Assembly: GCA_003388555.1 (NCBI GenBank)
Contig: QQVD01000061.1
Span: 1 to 61,953, forward strand
Direction of reading: 5' to 3'
Length of the DNA: 61,953 bases
From: Acidobacteriota bacterium
GTDB taxonomy: Bacteria; Acidobacteriota; Thermoanaerobaculia; Multivoradales; Multivoraceae
Under the pieces are notes generated by a model that was not told the DNA's origin, did no database searches, and saw nothing but the letters and a program-made list of their open reading frames with translations. Position numbers and translations under genes: made by a program. The number at the start of each line of letters is the position of its first letter. Positions within the stretch are counted from its first letter, which is position 1. Below, one piece after another: positions 59,151 through 61,953 of the stretch.

Positions 59151-60602
59151 GTGCGAAAGGCGAAACCAAGAGATCTGCTCAGGCCGCGCGGCGCCTACGC
59201 GAAGTCGACGCCGGGTAGAGCGCGCAGCCCGCGCTACGACTCACCCGAGCGCCGCGTCCGCGACAACGCGGTGGCGCTTCTGCAGCGTGCCGAGGACACT
59301 CTGGCGCCGCTCGACGGGCCGTTGGGCCAGGCCCTCGAACAGACCGATCCGCGCGACAGGGCGCTGCTCCAGGAGCTGGTTCTCGGCACGGTGCGCTGGA
59401 GCCGCCGTCTCGACGCGGTTCTCGAGGAGGTGGCGGACCGCGAGCTCGCCGCCATCGATCGCGGTCTGATCTGGCCCTTCCGGGTGGCGCTCTACCAGCT
59501 CTTCTTCCTCGACCGGATGCCGCCGCATCCCATCGTGCACGAGGCGGTCGAGCAGGCGCGTCGGGCGACTCACCGCGGCGGCGCCAGCTTCGTCAACGCG
59601 GTGCTCCGGCGGGTCGCAAAACGGCGCACCCTGGCTGCGTGGCCGGTGCGGACCGAGCAGGGGCTGGAGCGACTGGCGATCGAGACCTCGCACCCGACCT
59701 TCCTGGTCGAACGGTGGTGGCGACGGCACGGTGAGCGGACCACGCGGTGCATTCTCGAGGTCAACAACCGACGCAAGCCGATCCAGCTGCTCGCCTTCCG
59801 TGATCGCGGCGGCCGCGAGCAGCTCGCCGAGCGACTGATCGACGAGGAGATCACGGTCGAGCCCTCGACGCTGGCGCCCTGCGGCCTGGTGGTGCGCTCG
59901 GGACGGCCACTCGAGACCGAGGCGTTCAGCGATGGCGCCTTCTACGTCCAGGACGAGGCGAGTCAGGTGGCGGCGCTGATCCCGCCGCCGCGCGCCGGCG
60001 AGCGGGTGCTGGACGTCGCCGCGGCGCCCGGCGGGAAGAGCTTCGCGCTGTCGGCCTACCAGCCGCTGGTCGACCAGTTCGCGGTCGACATCTCGCTGGC
60101 CCGGCTCGCGACCATGCGGCAGAACGCGCTCAGGCTGCGCCGCGAGTCTCTGCGGCTGGTCGCCGCCGACGCGCGGCAGCGTGTGATCCGTGGGGAGTTC
60201 GATCGCGTCGTGGTCGACGTGCCCTGTTCGGGCACGGGAACCCTGCGCAAGAACCCCGAGCTCAAGTGGCGTCTGCGCGAGTCCGAGATCGTCCGGCTGG
60301 CGCGGCAGGGGGCAGAGATGGCGCGGGCCTCGGCGGCTTGCGTGGCTCCGGGTGGGGTGCTGGTCCTCGTCGCCTGTTCGATCGAAGAGGAGGAGATCGT
60401 GGGACCGATGCAACAGGTGCTCGCCGAGAACGACCAATTCCGGCCCGACGAGCTCGAGTCGTACCCCGAACTCTTCGTCCGCGCCGGCCTCACCGACCGG
60501 CCCGGGATCTGGCAGCTGCTTCCCGACGGCGACCACGATGGCTTCACCGTGGCCGTGCTCCGACGCGTCGAGGACGGGGGTGGGGGCAGAAGGAGTCAAT
60601 GA
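59151..60602 (+). CDS. rsmB: 16S rRNA (cytosine-967-C5)-methyltransferase
   Basis: RsmB methylates C967 of 16S rRNA. The N-terminal NusB-like RNA-binding domain (RDRALLQELVLGTVRWSRRLD, MPPHPIVHEAVEQAR, FVNAVLRRV) is followed by a methyltransferase domain with DVAAAPGGKSF and the catalytic Cys in VVVDVPCSGTGTLRKNPELKW. The second motif reads LVACSIEEEE rather than the common TCS-x4-EN, so Thr and Asn are changed. GTG 59151 gives 483 residues; an earlier GTG at 59037 would add 38 low-complexity residues. The start is uncertain. Confidence 0.93.
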   Translation: MRKAKPRDLLRPRGAYAKSTPGRARSPRYDSPERRVRDNAVALLQRAEDTLAPLDGPLGQALEQTDPRDRALLQELVLGTVRWSRRLDAVLEEVADRELAAIDRGLIWPFRVALYQLFFLDRMPPHPIVHEAVEQARRATHRGGASFVNAVLRRVAKRRTLAAWPVRTEQGLERLAIETSHPTFLVERWWRRHGERTTRCILEVNNRRKPIQLLAFRDRGGREQLAERLIDEEITVEPSTLAPCGLVVRSGRPLETEAFSDGAFYVQDEASQVAALIPPPRAGERVLDVAAAPGGKSFALSAYQPLVDQFAVDISLARLATMRQNALRLRRESLRLVAADARQRVIRGEFDRVVVDVPCSGTGTLRKNPELKWRLRESEIVRLARQGAEMARASAACVAPGGVLVLVACSIEEEEIVGPMQQVLAENDQFRPDELESYPELFVRAGLTDRPGIWQLLPDGDHDGFTVAVLRRVEDGGGGRRSQ

Positions 60603-60620
60603 AGTCAAGGGATTCCTGCG

Positions 60621-60649
60621 TTGACAGGGACACGGTGTTGCCATAGCTT
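60621..60649 (+). promoter_or_regulatory. Probable promoter of the HU gene
   Basis: A consensus TTGACA (60621-60626) is followed after 17 bases by TAGCTT (60644-60649), a weak -10. ATG 60693 lies about 37 bases beyond the expected start of transcription. Confidence 0.55.
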
Positions 60650-60692
60650 CGTCGGCAGGCCTAACTTTCATTGCCAGAAGAAGGAGAAACTC

Positions 60693-60971
60693 ATGGCAGG
60701 TAAGGCAGACATCGTCGACGCGATCGCCGACGGCGTAGAGGGCATCACCAAGAAGCAGGCGGCCGAGGCGTTCGACGCCACCGTCGAGACCATCGCCAAG
60801 ATGCTCAAGAAGGGCGAGCGGGTGCAGATCCCCGGACTGGGTAGCCTCTCGGTCTCCAAGCGGGCCGCCCGCATGGGTCGCAACCCGAAGACCGGTGAGT
60901 CGATCAAGATCAAGGCCTCCAAGGTCGCGAAGTTCAAGATGGGCAAGGAGCTCAAGGAGCGCCTGAACTAG
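60693..60971 (+). CDS. hup: HU family DNA-binding protein
   Basis: HU is a small nucleoid protein that bends DNA as a dimer. The 92-residue product starts MAGKADIVDAIADGVEG, with AAGGAG five to eight bases upstream. The helical body (KKQAAEAFDATVETIAKMLK) and the DNA-arm region with the conserved RxGRNPKTGESIKI core (the key Pro is kept) match the family. It is preceded by its own promoter and followed by two hairpins, so it is probably monocistronic and highly expressed. Confidence 0.97.
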   Translation: MAGKADIVDAIADGVEGITKKQAAEAFDATVETIAKMLKKGERVQIPGLGSLSVSKRAARMGRNPKTGESIKIKASKVAKFKMGKELKERLN

Positions 60972-60982
60972 CCCCTGTTCCG

Positions 60983-61002
60983 CCGGAGCCGGCAGGCTCC
61001 GG
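60983..61002 (+). terminator. Hairpin 1 downstream of hup
   Basis: A perfect 8-bp stem CCGGAGCC / GGCTCCGG with loop GGCA begins 12 bases after the hup stop. No T-tract follows. Confidence 0.5.
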
Positions 61003-61016
61003 ACCGAGGATCCGTG

Positions 61017-61047
61017 AAGGCTCCGTCGCGCATCGCGGCGGAGCCTT
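61017..61047 (+). terminator. Hairpin 2 downstream of hup
   Basis: AAGGCTCCG (61017-61025) pairs with CGGAGCCTT (61039-61047), extended inward by TCGCG/CGCGG around loop CAT, for a stem of about 14 pairs. No T-tract follows. The GGCTCCG core is shared with hairpin 1. Confidence 0.6.
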
Positions 61048-61173
61048 CGTGCGTCTGGCGGGCAGTGTCGCCGCCTCGTTGCCTTCGAAGGGACTGGGCC
61101 GACACCGCGGCGCTCTCTCTGAGTCCAGGATGGACTCCGCGGCGTCTGCTCGCCGCGCTCGCCCCCTGATCCC

Positions 61174-61881
61174 TCAGCGCACGTCGCGATAGAGGGAAGC
61201 GAGCCGCCGCGGCGACACCCCGGCGGCGTAGAGCGCCCAGATCAGCCAGTTCCTCGCCACGGTGCGCAGCGGCCCCCGGCGCTGGAACCGTCGCGCGTCG
61301 GTGATCGCCTCGCAGGGCAGGATCGCCAGCGGCCCGACGCGACGAACGCGCCGGATCAGGTCGACGTCCTCGAGGATCGGCCACGGCTGCATACCGCCGA
61401 TCTCTTCCCATGCGGCGCGCGTGATCCACTGCAGCTGATCGCCCAGAGGCACTTCGAAGGCGCGGGTGCGCCAGTTGACCAGCGGTGCCGCCCAGCGCAG
61501 CACCCCGGGAGCCGGGTCGAAGCGCACCAGGCAGCCGCCACCGACGGCGCCCTGCCGCAGCGCCTGCTCCAGGTGCACCAGGAGATCGAGCGGCGGCCGG
61601 GTGTCGGCGTGCACGATCACCGCGACCTCGCTGCCGGCAGCCCACGCCGCCTCGCAGCCGGCGCGGATCTGCGACCCGCGCCCGCGCGGGGCGAGCACGA
61701 CCGTGGCGCCGGCCTGGCGTGCCAGCTGCGGGCCGCCGTCGACGCTGCCACCGTCGGCGACCACCACCAGCGGCGCCGGCATCGTGCCGGCGGCGGGAGG
61801 CTCGAGGGTGCGCAGCCGCTCGAGCAGCTCCGGCAGGCGGCCGGCCTCGTCGAGGACGGGGATCACGAAGGCGGTCGACAT
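61174..61881 (-). CDS. Family 2 glycosyltransferase, resembling the TIGR04283 group
   Basis: The 235-residue protein is a GT-A glycosyltransferase: MSTAFVIPVLDEAGRLPELL, VVVADGGSVDGG (nucleotide-sugar Asp), LAPRGRGSQIRAGCEAA, the metal motif VIVHADTRPP, and PWPILEDVDLIRRV with the ED acid-base motif. The RGRG-x-Q segment after a GGS-x-DG block is typical of the group some annotate as arsenosugar-related; substrate is not evident here. No signal or membrane helices. It is convergent with hup and reads from the right edge; its upstream neighbour is outside the window. Confidence 0.9.
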   Translation of the reverse strand: MSTAFVIPVLDEAGRLPELLERLRTLEPPAAGTMPAPLVVVADGGSVDGGPQLARQAGATVVLAPRGRGSQIRAGCEAAWAAGSEVAVIVHADTRPPLDLLVHLEQALRQGAVGGGCLVRFDPAPGVLRWAAPLVNWRTRAFEVPLGDQLQWITRAAWEEIGGMQPWPILEDVDLIRRVRRVGPLAILPCEAITDARRFQRRGPLRTVARNWLIWALYAAGVSPRRLASLYRDVR

Positions 61882-61953
61882 CGATCTCTTTCCAACCTCC
61901 GATGGGGTCGCCGCCGCGGCGTCGGCCCGACGGTCGGTGCCTGGCCGCGGTGG

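Overview
The window is a very GC-rich chromosomal segment from a Gram-negative bacterium. KdsB, a LolA-like protein, several lipoproteins, an OmpA/Pal-type protein and an O-antigen ligase imply an outer membrane with LPS. A Ser/Thr kinase with TPRs, an FHA/GAF protein, sigma-54 activators, many secreted proteins of unknown function and strong G/C third-position bias fit Acidobacteriota (Thermoanaerobaculia-like) best. This placement is inference from style and gene content; Myxococcota or a neighbouring phylum is not excluded. No prophage, insertion sequence, CRISPR array or biosynthetic cluster was seen.

Layout. 0-7.3 kb: kdsB, a LolA-like gene with a secreted partner, an anchored unknown, purH and an exported protein. 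7.6-9.1 kb: tRNA-Phe followed by a stretch of visibly lower GC with one exported unknown. 9.1-14.2 kb: a lipoprotein, a histidine kinase and an NtrC-type regulator arranged like GlrK/QseG/GlrR, then a Pal-like lipoprotein. 14.8-18.5 kb: a lipoprotein overlapping a membrane-anchored alkaline-phosphatase-superfamily protein. 18.5-24.9 kb: an overlapping cluster of FHA-GAF protein, Ser/Thr kinase-TPR and NarX-like kinase, plus a secreted unknown. 25.0-25.65 kb: a gene-free but structured stretch ending in a textbook intrinsic terminator, then a NarL-type regulator. 26.4-32.8 kb: tag, an SDR, a PlsC-like acyltransferase, an orphan peptide-binding lipoprotein divergent from a histidine kinase, and a 56-residue zinc ribbon.

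32.8-37.0 kb: the conserved block rplU-rpmA-obg-nadD-rsfS followed by a sigma-54-activator-like protein whose ATPase motifs are altered. 37.1-39.7 kb: a crotonase, an unknown, thiS, tRNA-Lys and tRNA-Leu. 39.7-48.6 kb: the proteostasis block tig-clpP-clpX-lon-engB-rho. 48.8-54.1 kb: two lysine-catabolism genes, lysine 6-aminotransferase and an ALDH7 aminoadipate-semialdehyde dehydrogenase, on either side of an opposite-strand O-antigen ligase gene. 54.5-61.9 kb: rsmA, ftsK, fmt, rsmB, hup and a glycosyltransferase.

The most notable observations are an in-frame amber codon separating the membrane and motor halves of ftsK; a trigger factor with a tail of about 22 histidines; a 55-60 residue acidic insertion inside the Obg domain; an in-frame 9-bp minisatellite in nadD; a sigma-54-activator-like protein that keeps GAFTGA but has altered Walker motifs; and a possible new structured RNA at about 25.06-25.64 kb.
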